Assembly: GCF_032854445.1 (NCBI RefSeq)
Contig: NC_088301.1
Coordinates: 43,273,116 to 43,337,115 of the forward strand
Length of the DNA stretch: 64,000 bases
Direction: 5' to 3'
From: Liolophura sinensis
Taxonomy: Eukaryota; Mollusca; Polyplacophora; Chitonida; Chitonidae
In this document: piece after piece, positions 12,060 to 24,900 of the stretch
How the letters are laid out: every line of letters starts with the position of its first letter
Position numbering within the stretch: position 1 is the first letter of the stretch
The notes under the pieces: model-generated
What the model was told of the DNA's origin: nothing
What the model saw: only the letters and a program-made list of their open reading frames with translations
Databases searched by the model: none
Translations under genes and position numbers: made by a program

Positions 12060-13740
12060 GTATAAAGCTAAAAATAGAAACAGTGAATAATTAACAGCTA
12101 CGATGATTCCATACGTCTGCATGCTTATATGCGTTCCGTTCGTTAGGCGATCCATGCATCTGAAGGGGCGTTTCCCTATGCACATTTAGGAGGCAAATTG
12201 CGATTTAAAGTATCAAAACGCTACGAAAATGTTGAGAAGTTCATCATATAGTTCATTCGTCAACGTCAAATTCTGTGGTGATATACCATTCCTCATTTAT
12301 CACAATGATATACCTACCACATGAATAACACGTAGTAGAGTATTGCAAATATCATGCACGGAAATTGAATCCATGGATTTTGAATTCATTTATTTTTACA
12401 TTTCGTTAGTTCCAATAATGTATATTTCAGAGCAATTAACATTAAGTCGTTGTGATCTAAATCTAGGCTTCAAAATGGACGTCCCGCGTCAACACTTGCA
12501 AGGCCAGTTCCCAAAACAACTTTTAAAGGATGCATGAAAAGGACCTCCAAAACAACGATTATAATTCTAAGCCAAATGAAGAAAATTATACCAAAATTTA
12601 ATTACCCCTCTTACCCATGTTTAGCTTAAATACATATGTCCACGTTAAAATAAGCTCACATGATTGAATATTTTAGGATAACTAATGACGATTAAGTTAA
12701 TTGCAGCCATGATTCGTTTACTTCCACATTCTATAATTACATGCATGTGCAACAAGGAAGTGATGAAAGATATGAAGTTCGAAGTTAGAACGGCTTCATA
12801 GAAAGAGAAGCAATCAACAGTTTTCATTGATGATGGACACGACACTTGTATTTGATACTCGTCACTCCTTCCTTCGCAAAACTAGTCGTATCCGATAACA
12901 ATCTACCGCGTTTGTTCACTGTGGCCAGCTTTAGATCTGACGCCCTGTTTTGCGGTGATCTGTGACATTGATGATGAACTACATCAACAGATTATGTAAC
13001 GGCAATTTTTGACCTACCATAAAATCAGCCGATCATGACTGCTGAACGATACCTTTAATCCAAGGTATTGCTCCTAAAATCATCAGACAAGCCGGGTTCT
13101 ATCTTGATTCACTTATAATGTATAACGATATGCGTGTGGGTATATATCTTTCACATCTTTTGCTGTATATGGATTGTTTAAAGCTGGTAAATCACCAATA
13201 TGCCAAGATTGGGCCTGATGAGATTTATGTATTTTTGGAATCTAGTGAAGTCGGTGTGACGGGAAGATTTGAAACAGGACTGCTTGATGTTTTTACATAG
13301 TTTCTCCTGAGTATAGGTCGTTATAGAAAAGGCTGATGTTGCGGCTATTGTTGTAGTGGTATTAAGTTCCTCTACAAGAACCTGATTGTAATCATTCTTG
13401 TAGACAAATATTATATTATTGGGAACTTTGTCCACATGCACATTAAGGTGTTTTCGTGCGAATGTAAAGGTGACGTTCTCAGAAGTTTAAATACCCTGGC
13501 GAATAATTAGATTAATCCGAAATTATTGAAGAATTACAGTACGTTATTTGGAGATGAAGTAAGCTGTTCTTTGATGCCAAAAAGATCGTAGCCGCTTACA
13601 CCCAGGAAATTAACACAATGCGTGTAGTAGTTACAGCTGAACGATGTATTGCGTCTAAGAATAAGGCCCTCTGTCTTCTAGGCCTGGTCCCTTTGCATCG
13701 TTTTAATGTGATTGTATGTTAAATGTGATGACAACACAGA
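12057..13740. other. intergenic, repeats R3 and R2 side by side
   Basis: 12664-12721 matches 10201-10257 (R3), and 12770-12842 matches 11510-11605 and 55225-55330 (R2). Finding both within 180 bases here suggests they are parts of one longer element of unknown class. A minus-strand segment at 13306-13178 resembles an exon and is discussed as an alternative 3' end of the two-module gene. Confidence 0.45.
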
Positions 13741-13744
13741 ATTT

Positions 13745-13990
13745 TGAGTAATTCTAGACCAGGGACGTCTAATGAATTGTAATTACATCACTGCAATTTT
13801 TTTACCTACTTCTGCTTAAGCCATGGTGCAAGGGGGCGTGTATATTGCTACTAATTATGCATTTACGTGAACAGTTAGAATGAAACCCTGATTTAGGCCG
13901 TATTTCACCGGTTACGTGTGACTATTTGCCAGCTATCACACTGTCGTCGCTGCTCTGTTTTACTCTCTGTGCTGTACGTCTTTAATTATA
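13745..13990 (+). repeat. interspersed repeat R1, copy 1
   Basis: Carries blocks in the order: gacgtctaatgaattg, tacatcactgcaatttttt, agccatggtgcaagggggcg, gaacagttagaatgaaaccc, cacactgtcgtcgctgctct and ctgtgctgtacgtcttt. The same blocks in the same order occur at 58150-58390, and subsets at 59195-59345, 56606-56665 and 44645-44850. A tail-only match lies near 47437-47462. About 250 bases, no terminal repeats seen; class unknown. Confidence 0.7.
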
Positions 13991-14717
13991 GTCATACAAT
14001 TAGGTTCAAACCAGATTCCTATACATGAATCTTATATTCCACATATATGTGTAGTACTTTTCCGTTTTCTGTTGCGCCATTTCAGCCAGTTTTGCAAAGC
14101 AGTGAAACGATCCTGTCCGCAAACCACATTACAGATAGAAATCGATGCCGGTGGGAATCCTTGTATTGTTGTGAATACCACAAAAAGCAAGATCCTAATA
14201 CATTTACCATATTGATAAGGACGCATCAATGGCCACCCCTTGCGGGAATTCAACGCGATATGCCTTCTATGGCTATCAGAATCTCTTAATATGCTGCGCA
14301 TGTATGCACAGCTTCTAAAATGACCTCCTTTTCTAGCTCACATGCCAGTCTTCTTGCTATTTCCAAAGTAAGACTTTTTGTTCGTTAATTCTCTTGCATG
14401 GGTTTAATAAATTGCACCTTTCCATGGATGTTTGGTAATCTTGGAACATATGTTTATCACTATGTATCTGTTTTATTTTCGTTGTCTTATTTTGCAACTC
14501 CTGTATACATTGGAATAATTCACTGTCCTCGTGTATGAAGTCATAATAAATGACTACCTGACATTTATTACTTTATTACGGTTGGAAATTTTTTCCTCAC
14601 AGGGAATTCATTTCTGGGAATTTTACTCTGGGCACTGTTTTTTTTTATTATTATCATTGATGGCATAAATCGGGATTTCAACTCTTGGCTTTGTCTGTTG
14701 CCAACCCTCGAGCCAAA

Positions 14718-14718
<1 letters not shown>

Positions 14719-14799
<81 letters not shown>
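14719..14799. repeat. compound (CA)n(TA)n microsatellite
   Basis: A short CA run passes directly into about 70 bases of TA. Confidence 0.95.
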
Positions 14800-14802
<3 letters not shown>

Positions 14803-16199
14803 TTGGCAGCTGTTTCGATTTACAAAATTCTCAAATGCTAGAACGTCTATAGTATACAGGACGGTATAACTCTCATTCCGGATCTCTTTTGAGTGAATAT
14901 CATATACATGTATACCTTGCCTTTAACATTACTCACGGCATTATAAAGTCTATGGACTTGCGCGAAAGCGTAACTCGAATTGCACTTTTTATAACAAACG
15001 AATCAACACCAATGGTTGGAAAGTGCAATACATGTATATGTCGAAGTTAAATTGTAACATTCACGATTATGAATGATTCCCTTTTTGTGTAGAATTTAAC
15101 ACTAATAGGAAAACTTCGAGTTCGAACTCTTTTATCGATAAAGATAGAAAAATCCAACTGTGTCATGTGACCTGTCAAAAATGTTTTTTTGCAACTATTT
15201 TTGACCACATCAACTATAACGCGCGTTCGAAAAAGGTTTCATAAAAAGTAATTTAGACTAGACAAATGGAGAAGATCGAGGTGCTGAACATTTGTGAACA
15301 TTGTGATCAGTAAGTTAATGTCAGCAGAGGTTGATCAATACTTTTCTCAAGTCACGTGACACAGTAGGACTGTTTTTACCTTTGAAGACGAAAGAGTTAC
15401 AACTCGAAACCCCCGATTGGCTTACATGACGAGGTTGCCCTAAGCTCAAAGGGCACCAGACAAGTCAAAGTACCGTGACACCTGACATACGGCATATTGA
15501 AGCCATGTGGTCTCCACCGGAAATCGCACAAGAGGACATCGTCAAACACCTCTTGTCACCAGTCCAGAGAACTATGGAAGCACAGAAATCTGCAAGATTG
15601 TTTTCTAATGGTACATGCATGGTTATCATTGCTACAACGTGTAGTATCCACTTGTGAATTGTCTCCAGGTATTCTTAACTACTAATGTAATCAAACCGAA
15701 CTAATCCTGTACCATTTGTGACTCCAATCATAAAAACAGACAATAGATCAGTACTAACCGGCAAATTGTACCAAAAACGTAATGTAAATTACCGATTTGT
15801 CGGTGTATATACATGGTAGTCCCCGCTACATACTCACAACGACCTTGTTTTCAAGGTTTAAATATTTTAATATCATCGTATATAATATTTACAGAACCTT
15901 CATTTATCACAAAACTCTGACATGTTTAACGTCAACTGAAAGAGTTCCCGAGAGCTACAGCACTAAACAAGTGTAATTTCCGCAACAAAAAAGGTTTTTC
16001 TAGACTCCAAGCCTCGTACAAGTGCCAGATGGCGCCGATGAAGGGACACATTTGTCAAGTATATAACATATATGGATACTGTTGCTTTCTTCCAAATGCG
16101 AGAGCCTTTGGGATAATAAATCTCCACAGAGGAGTGTACAGCTACAAACGACACAGTTCTGAGCACGCTGCCTATATATAGAATTTAACTTCGATTACA

Positions 16200-16201
<2 letters not shown>

Positions 16202-16248
<47 letters not shown>
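16202..16248. repeat. (TA)n microsatellite
   Basis: About 47 bases of TA dinucleotides. Confidence 0.95.
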
Positions 16249-16250
<2 letters not shown>

Positions 16251-16439
16251 TAAAACCGAGTGCACAGAACTTTACACACAAAATTAGAAACAGGAAATAC
16301 ACTGAAATTGGTCTGGTCCGTCTGAGATAAGAAGTTGTATCCTTAAAAATAGCGATGGCGTGTCCCATGATAGATCTATACCATTATGTACATCTTTGAA
16401 TAATCCCATCACCTTAAAGAAAGATTTACAGCTGACACA

Positions 16440-16920
16440 TTGGCACTCATACTTGTTATGCGTGGCAAGTCACGTCAAGAAGTTCGGTAATGTCTCCCCG
16501 TGCCACGCCCACAGACCCCACGCACTGTGGTAGGATGTTCGGACGTTTTCAGTTCGTCCACACTCATTCAGGTGCCGGATAACGAACAAAGGCACGTCGA
16601 AGTATGCATATAAAAAACTGCCCCAGAATCGTGAGTTTCTTGGTGTTTTGAGTGCCCCTCATAGACATCACTTGAAAGACAGAGAAATAGTGATTATGCA
16701 GTTAACTTTGACGACAACAAAAAACTGAGCGCCGAACCATTGTCTTTGAAATATAGGCGAATGTCAGCACAAAAGAACAACAACGAGAAACAGTATCAAG
16801 TAAACACAACTTAGTGTCCTCGAGTGTGAAAAATTTGTTCCGTTATCGCCCGAGTCTCGAGTATTCGATCGTCTTCCACCAGATTTATATGTCGGTGTCG
16901 TATTCTCTCCGTCGTTCACT
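16440..16920. promoter_or_regulatory. CpG-rich patch, possible unmethylated regulatory region
   Basis: About 31 CpG dinucleotides in 480 bases by hand count, far denser than the left end of the window. No exon or TATA box could be tied to it. It might be a promoter or enhancer of a gene I cannot see, or simply unmethylated intergenic DNA. Confidence 0.2.
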
Positions 16921-18761
16921 GTCTGAAACATGATACCAAAAATCCATTATAAAATGACTCATAACATCCGTGGAATTCTCACAGCGATTATCACTTGTAA
17001 ATCCCTCTTCATTCCTACCTCTTTAGCAACAGTTACTGATATCCTTTCGCAAACAGTACAGATACCAACCAGAAAAGTCAGTCGTTACATAAGTAACGCT
17101 CGTACTAATTACACATGCTACAGGATCGGAATGACTTTCGTGGTAAATTAGTGTAGCTTATTGCTAGCTTCATGGAATGAAGGTTTTTATTTGTTATGTC
17201 TTTCTTTGCGTTTGTTTTTCTTTTTGTTCATGACATAAGTCCACGTCCCCGTGCAATGCGAGATGTTTGCTTCACTAAAAGACGAATTTGTGTTTTAAAA
17301 GCGATACCTTAACTATGTGACATAAAGTTATTTAACTCGCTGCAACGTTCACATCATTCCATTGGCTTTTTCTGTTGACAGCATGGCATCTATACGGCTG
17401 CAAAAATGATTTAACTTCAGATAAGAAATTAATGCCTTGTCTCATATACATCCACGATTTAATTTGTGGTTACTGTGGAGGAGAGCGCACTACTAGGAAA
17501 TGGCAACCTTGGTTAGGCGAGTGCCATGTTCGATCAATGGCATTTGAATGTCTTACAGATCTTATCCCATGAGCACGGATGCCACCCGTCAGGACGCGGC
17601 TAACTACATAGGTCCCCACATATCTACTAATCTAACGCATCGCTACATTAAAACCACATGGGCGAATAATAAGCCTGCTTTACGGTGGTAGAGCAGCTTA
17701 TCGTTTAATGCGATAACTTCTTGATTTAGTAGGGTCGTCGGTGGGGCGCCATTACTTTTCGGAATGTACAGAAAACGAACTAGACCTTTAGGGATTTTTT
17801 TAGAAAACTTTTTTTTACAAAAACAACACACGCCCTTAAAAAAAGAGGCCGCAAGAAAAAAAAGGAAAACAGGAGGCAGGCTATCATCTCAAATTTAAAG
17901 ACGAGTCTCTCCTGGTTTGAATAATCAATAAAAGCACACGTCTAATCCCTGTACTGCCCAGCGAAGGTCATTCTCCCTGTTTTTATTGTCGGGAGCAAGT
18001 GGGATGCTTTTTAGTAAGGAAAAGGTAGACCTCGATACAGCAGCTGTGCTGGCACATATCTGGTATATACCATCCCAACGGTAAAGCCTTTTGTTTTCTT
18101 TTTTTTCTTCTCCACAATGCTTCTAGAGATCGACAATTCACAACCATATGGCTAACGATCGTAACGCAACAGTTTCGGAATCTATTATCACAACAGGATC
18201 TAATCTTCCGGCGTTTCATGCGGGCAGACCGCAGACTGTGCTTTCACGTCAGACAAACAAGAAAATACCGACTTCTGGAACTCGAGTAAAGCTATCACCC
18301 TTACTTATAACATTCCCCATGGAATCAGATCTCCACGGATCGGTTTTAAAAGAACGAATGCCACATCCCTGAAGAGTGGTTTACTGGAGCCTGAAAATCT
18401 GCTTTCGACTAATTTAATTGTCTTAAAAAGGTTTCCGCGTAAACGGCATTCCAGAAAATAGGAAATTGTTTTAGGTGAGGAAGCGGGTTTCCCACGTTGT
18501 GGGCCTCGCCTACAGTTCGTTTATTTATGCATGCTGAAACAATGCGTCTCGCATTTGAGAGGGAAGGCGAACTGTAAGTTACCAATAAAACTTTGTCGCT
18601 GCCCTTTATGTCGATTAATAAGTCTTGGCTCTCGCACCCCGCAACACATAATTAATTCTCTGCAGTGAAAAATGAATTCCTTACCGCTAAACCGAAAGTT
18701 ATAGGCAAAACTTAGCCAATACCCCTAAAGATTCCACTGGAAAAATTATGCAAACAAAAAT

Positions 18762-18767
18762 TTTATT
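18762..18767 (-). terminator. polyadenylation signal AATAAA of the two-module gene
   Basis: The minus strand reads gttaaaaataaaattttt, putting AATAAA 59 bases after the TAA stop. This supports exon 5 as the terminal exon. Confidence 0.55.
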
Positions 18768-18825
18768 TTTAACTTCCTTGTAAGGTGAAGTTGTTTGTCA
18801 TGTTATATGCACCAGTATGTCAATT

Positions 18826-18973
18826 TTAACTTACCATGGGTATTTCAATGAAACTACACTGGGAGCTTCCCCGCACCATCGGTCGGACCAGTTTTTCTAC
18901 TATAGTCGAAGCTTCCATTCCACAGTGCAACTCAATATTGGATTTGATGCATTGCATGACTTGCCTCATATCA
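18826..18973 (-). CDS. exon 5: second half of module 2 and stop
   Basis: Strong acceptor (ccatttctcttttccag) ending at 18974. One base finishes the split serine (AG|T). The frame then runs 48 codons to TAA at 18828-18826, holding Cys188, Cys197 and Cys219. The last codons before the stop include gtaagt at 18834-18829, a perfect donor in phase 0, so the exon could instead be spliced onward. The polyadenylation signal 59 bases beyond the stop and the complete 12-cysteine pattern favour termination here. Confidence 0.75.
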
Positions 18974-21900
18974 CTGGAAAAGAGAAATGGAAATCATTTA
19001 ATATAATCGCAACTGATAAGATGTACTCATGCGTAATAAACTGGAGCTGTTAGTTAAAGAAGGTTCCTTGTAACTTTAATATGTTGTATGTGGGAATTGC
19101 ACTGAAATGCGCTTCCAAAAATGTATTACATGCGTTCTTTTTCGTAACACAGTTTGCCTGTAATATTGTCGATGTGACGTAAAACAATCTTAACCGAATC
19201 ACATAATATATATTATTTCAAAGTGGTAGCCTTAATTAACTTTTCTGTGTTAGGCAGGACGTTCACTGGAGCCTTACTGAGAATTTCCGTTGAACCTTCA
19301 CTGCGCAAGTTTCACTGCGAACATTTGTTACTCTTGTCTCAGCAGAAAGTTTGCGTTTTACGATTACACGTTAACGTGTTTACTGAGCTATAGTTTCACA
19401 GAAATCCTTCCTTACCCTAACAGTGGCGATTGAAGGTTTTGAGAGTGAGGGTCAACCTTCACTGAAGAAGCCTCATAAAGAACCTTTGCTACACTACTAT
19501 ACATTTTCAGTTGGAAATTTTCCTTGTTATACGGATTAAGTTATATCAAGAGCGAATATATATCAGAAAGGATGTATATCATGAACGTTAACTGAGCACA
19601 TTTCTTTGAGGGTTTGTTATTCTATCTTTCCGAATTAACAGAAAACTTTGCATGACATTTTGTACAGTCATCTATAACATTTGTCGTTCTCACTGTTAAA
19701 CTGGCAGGGACTGAAACTTTTGGTCACTTGGATACCCAGCCTTGGCCTGTATGTCACACTATGATCTGTTTCCGAGAATTTACGCTATGTGTAGTACCGT
19801 ACAACTGACATGAACTTCGTTCTTGTATTGAGAAGCTTAACGCTCCTCCAGAACCTGGACATACGACACTAAATCAACACAGACCAATGGTAAAAGCACA
19901 TGGTCTTGGTTATTCCTAGTGGACCGGCTTGGCTTAACACACGACTAACACGGGCTGGACTCAAAACCCGAACCAGACTCGGAAACCGAAGGCTAAAAGA
20001 GTTACCGTACAGAGAAGCCTTTACGCACAGGTGCACCCGTTTATACCCCTGTTTTATCAACAGACAGCATGTGAGGCTTGTACGAGTACAAATCTGTCAT
20101 AACACACCGGCGAATTTCTCGGCCACAAACGAGGATGGCCCCAACACGATCGTAAGGAGAACGTCAAACAACTGTTTTTAAAGCAAACACATTTTGAACA
20201 GTTAGTGACAGTTGGTATCTGTCCATGTAACCTTAGCGTAAACTGAAGGTGGTACAACAAAAAAGTAATCACATAAGAGAATAGTTACAAGCAGATGTAT
20301 ACATGTACAACATTAAGCAAAAGTGACTGTGTTTCTGTCTGAGGAATTTGTAACAAGGTAAAGCTAACTATTATCACCACAACACTGGTACTTGCACTGT
20401 ACCACAAGCTTATTGTCATTTGTACACCTGGACTGGCGGTAATCCGCAAAGTAATTGTCATCATAATATTATCTATGATTACAATCTACTAGTTATTAAG
20501 GGTCATTAATTCATGCATGCTAGACAGTAATCAACAAAATGTCATCATTTTGCATGCCATGATCTTAACGAACAAACTGTCATCATGACATAAGAATTCA
20601 CTATCAGGAACAAGATGGTTGTCATCATTTCACATGTACTGATAGTAAGCCACAAGATAAGTGTCATCCATTCATATGTAAGTACTTCACTGTAATCCAC
20701 AAGCTGTATTGACTTCATTATAACTGACAATGATCAACAAGATGTTGTCATCATATCATAGTAACAACTTTAACTAACAAGATAAGTGTCATCACTTCAT
20801 CTTCACTTGACTGCAACCAGTAAGCTGTCATTATTTTGCAATAGTGCTGACTGTGGTCACCGAGTTAATTGTCATCATTACAAAGGTACATGATTATATA
20901 AGTACCAAGCAAACTGTCATCAATGCACAAGTGATGGATGTATGTAGTTCCGAAACTCGGGATCATTACTTCCATGTATATAAACGATGATAATGAACAC
21001 TGTCTGGAGGGAAAAGGCGTTGACTCCTTCTCTTTGCATGATTCCGTCCTATATTCGTACTTCATGCACTTTCTTAGTTCTTTGGTGGTTTGGGTTATAC
21101 GTCGTTTTGGGAACTGGACTTGCAATTATTGACCTGGAACGTCCTTATTTGTTGACGGCTGGTATACCAATGTCTGTTTCGACGTATGGATTTGCAACAT
21201 GTGTGTTATACAAAGTTCTGATTTCAAACTAGTCGACAAACTATTTCTGTTGTATTTTCAACAAAATACTTATGCGATAATTGCAGTTCAACTGACAACG
21301 TCATGTTAAGCTTCCAAACAGTCTTAACCAATTTACACACCAATACTTGTATTAAGCTGGTGATGAGTTGGGTGAAAAAAACCTGCGCGGAAGGCTGAAG
21401 ATTGACATTAATGAAGGTCATGGGCGGAGACGAGATGGTGCTGCATACTACAGAGATACAAGGGGCTTTCAACTTGCCGGGTGTTTCATGCAATGCGCTC
21501 TTGGTAGTTTTAACCTAAAGTAAACGCGTGGAAGACCAGGAAAACATTAATAAATGGAGAAACATGAAACAGATGTGACCTGGCGCTCATGTGTTTATCT
21601 TCGGTCATCCAATATCAATCATATCATATGGTTTTGGATGGAATGTGGATTCACACAGCTCTATTTTGTGGTAATTAGCCCCAGAAAAGCCTCATACCGA
21701 CGCATCTTGGTCTAATGAAAAACATTTACTTTTCAAACTGCTTAAACAAAGCTCTCTGCCAGAGAGTTCACCATGTTATACACGGATATTATCTTCATAC
21801 TCTCACAAGAATCGAGTCAAAATAGCCATAGAGTGGTATGGGATTCACATCTCGTGTGATCTCAGACTCTAAAGCTATCATTCAATTCGACCCATTCGCT

Positions 21901-24900
21901 AAGCAAATATACCGCCCCTCCCCTCGTATGAAAACTTCAGCTTTTCGTGTGCTACAGGTTCCGGCCGGGACCTAAAGTGACCTCCCCGATGCTCGGAGTT
22001 GAGGTGAAATCCTTTCTTGGTCAGCAGTGTAGGTTTTCACAGTGCTATCAGAGAAACCCTCCCCCTTCTTAACAAAACACCCCCTTGTAAGAAAAAACAT
22101 TCGATCCTTGTGGTTAAGTGGGGTGACACCACAGAGGCACACTCTTAGAAGAAAACAAGATCTACTTTACAGATAGAAGACCTGCCAATTTATCACCTAT
22201 TAATCATTTTTCAAGACCATTATGTTTTCAGGACGCGGTTTTCACCAAAGGTCCTGCAAATGCGGTTTCAGAACATGAGCCATCGGTTACTCTTCTTCCA
22301 TGTTAGCTTTTCTTGCTTAAAAATAATGTATCTGTTGTTTTATCAGCTAAACAGATAAAACAAAAAGAAGACTTAACACGAAGTTGATCTCTCTAATTAT
22401 TAATTTTTACACAGATATGTCAACATCAATATGTCAGAAACACGCTTCCGCTGGTAATGTGAATTTCACCACAGGCATCAGGAATTTAGCACCAAACTTA
22501 GTATCTTCATGCAAATACTAGCCGCATTTGACATGCAAATAATTATATCAATGTGTGTCACTTCGTGTTATGTGTTGGTTAGGTTACTGAATAAGAAATT
22601 AGTGCATTTCCTTTAGTTTACGCATTTCAATTATTTATTAAGTACAAGATACAAAAAAATTAAAACAATTTTAAAATGATCTCATAAGTCAACCATTGAG
22701 AGCCATGCTGCGTGCCATGAACAGGTTCACAGAGTTATAGTAATCCACACATCATGATACAACAGACGTTGGGCAATGGAAGACGAACAGATTCAGATGA
22801 TGGTCAAATGTGGAAAATTATGCGTACATTTTCTGACGGCCACTACTGTGACTATATTACACCATGATTGAGCTACCCATCCCACACTACTTTCAGAACA
22901 AATATGTGCCCTTAATTAAAATGATTTAATCTGGGAGGCAAGTGAATGACGTTGCTAAACCCACAAAATCGTTGATGGCTTTCACTCACCTACATAATTC
23001 GTCTGTTGACTTATAGTCTAACGTCGTTAAAAGTTGTATGGACACGTTCATTATACGTGTGAAACAGTATTCCGATGCCGGTCCTTCCGTGACAAAGCAG
23101 GTTCGAAATCTTGCATAAACTGAAAGGGAGAAGGAAAGTCTGTTAAGCCAACTGCTAGTGTGTGGTAATAATGCACATAAATTACCTCCTTAGAGTCTTT
23201 AAATTTAGTTAACATTTATTTATTTATTTGATTGTTGTTTAACGCCATCCTCAATTTCACTTAAAAATATTCACTTATACCATGGCGGTAACCTCTGTGA
23301 GTGCTCCTGGTAAACCACCGACCTTTGGCAATTTACTGAGGAGCGTCCACCGATTGTTCTTACCAAGGCCCCAAGAACCACAAGAGCGGGAAAATCTACA
23401 GATTCCCTGTCCAAGACAGCGATTGTCTTCAAAATTTATTGGAAAAACTACAGTACAGCGATATTATCAAGATTAATGCTGCAAGTCCAATTAGATCCGA
23501 CACTTAGATCTTCAGCAGCAGCAGCAAAAATAAAAAATAAACAAATCTGTTGGCGGCATCATATTAAGAAACATAATACTGTGTTGTGAGAGTGTTGCGC
23601 TTCACTGCCAACCATAAAAGATGGACCTGTGTGGATGTTAAACTAGATATAATTTCCCAAGCATGCAAAGGAAAACTGGCATTTGTCTGGAAAACTGCTT
23701 GTTGACTATGGCGGTAAAAAAGGAAATATTTGTCTTGTAATACCAAGGCCAGTTTAAATGTAATTTGCGATAAAATAACACAGCAATGTTTGATTGATTC
23801 TCGATGATTACACTTGACGCTGATCCCCAGCCCAATAAAACTCCCCACATTAAGATCTATCCCTTCAATATGGCTCGTGTAACACGTTCCGGTCACCCTT
23901 TTTTCTCTTTTCTGTCCTTGTTCCTGATTTGATTAGTGTCCTATCATAAAAATCTCAAAATGTCAAACTGGTAGTCGGTTAAGGTATTTTATAACCTAAA
24001 TTGGCCAAACAATGCCATCGGCTGTAATACAGCAGCAGATGATTAAGCGGACACTTTCTGAGTCATGACTTTTTTTTTTCTTTTTTGTTACGTTGCGCCC
24101 GGTCCAAATGAGATAATCATCGGTCCAATCATCTGCTTAGAGATCGATAACTACTGTAGAGATTTACTATTTAGTTCACTTGACTCATTTTACAAAAGAA
24201 GACACGTGGACATTAGGGAAAATCTCAAAAGCATTTCCTCGAATCAGCAGTTTCCCTTGGAACAGGCTTCCTAGGTAGAGGAAGCATGGCTGGTTCAATG
24301 CGATTACCAGGTTCATAGTTTGCTTTAGCGACTATAGCGGCTTTAAGTTAAGATGATTGCTGGTATACCTACTCCGATCACACTGTATTTTCCACACATG
24401 AACTGGACCGTCGTTACATAAATGAAAAAATTTTACGTACCAATCAATCAATCAATAATCTACAGCTAAATGCAGTACTTCTTCCTGCCTGCTAATGTTC
24501 TGTATACCGGTACATATTTCCCTGTTGCGTATATTGATCATCTATAAAACTTGCCTGAAGGAGAAATGGTACAAATATTAATCCCGCCAATTTATCTACT
24601 TTGTTTTTCACTTATTTCCCTGCTATTTGCTGTATGGTCATGAATAGTCAGAATGACCTATGAATCAGTTGGGAATTTTCCAAAAAAATATTCAACATTC
24701 TATATTACAAGAAATCATTTGATCATTCATGGAAGGTCTGGCAGCAACCTGCGGATGGTCGTGAGTTTCCCCCGGGCTCTGCCCGGTTTCCTCCCACCAT
24801 AATGCTGGCCGCCGTCGTATAAGTGAAATGTTCTTGAGTACGGCGTAAAACACCAATCAAATAAATCAAAATAAATAGATTGATCATTCATTTGTCAACG

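Larger units (their letters stand above)
13991..18761. other. intergenic DNA downstream of the two-module gene
   Basis: Contains a compound (CA)n(TA)n tract (14719-14799), a (TA)n tract (16202-16248) and a CpG-rich patch around 16440-16920. Several open frames of 60-90 codons exist on both strands but none has splice borders or a recognisable motif, so none is called. Confidence 0.5.
18974..22989 (-). other. intron 4 of the two-module gene
   Basis: 4.0 kb, phase 2. Holds a degenerate array (20370-20940) and one copy of repeat R4 (21050-21215). No other exon is supported. Confidence 0.7.

Noticed and set aside
13178-13306. Possible sixth exon of the two-module gene
   Set aside because: The pyrimidine tract is weak, exon 5 already has a stop and a polyadenylation signal, and the 12-cysteine pattern is complete without it. 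Kept only as an alternative in the findings.
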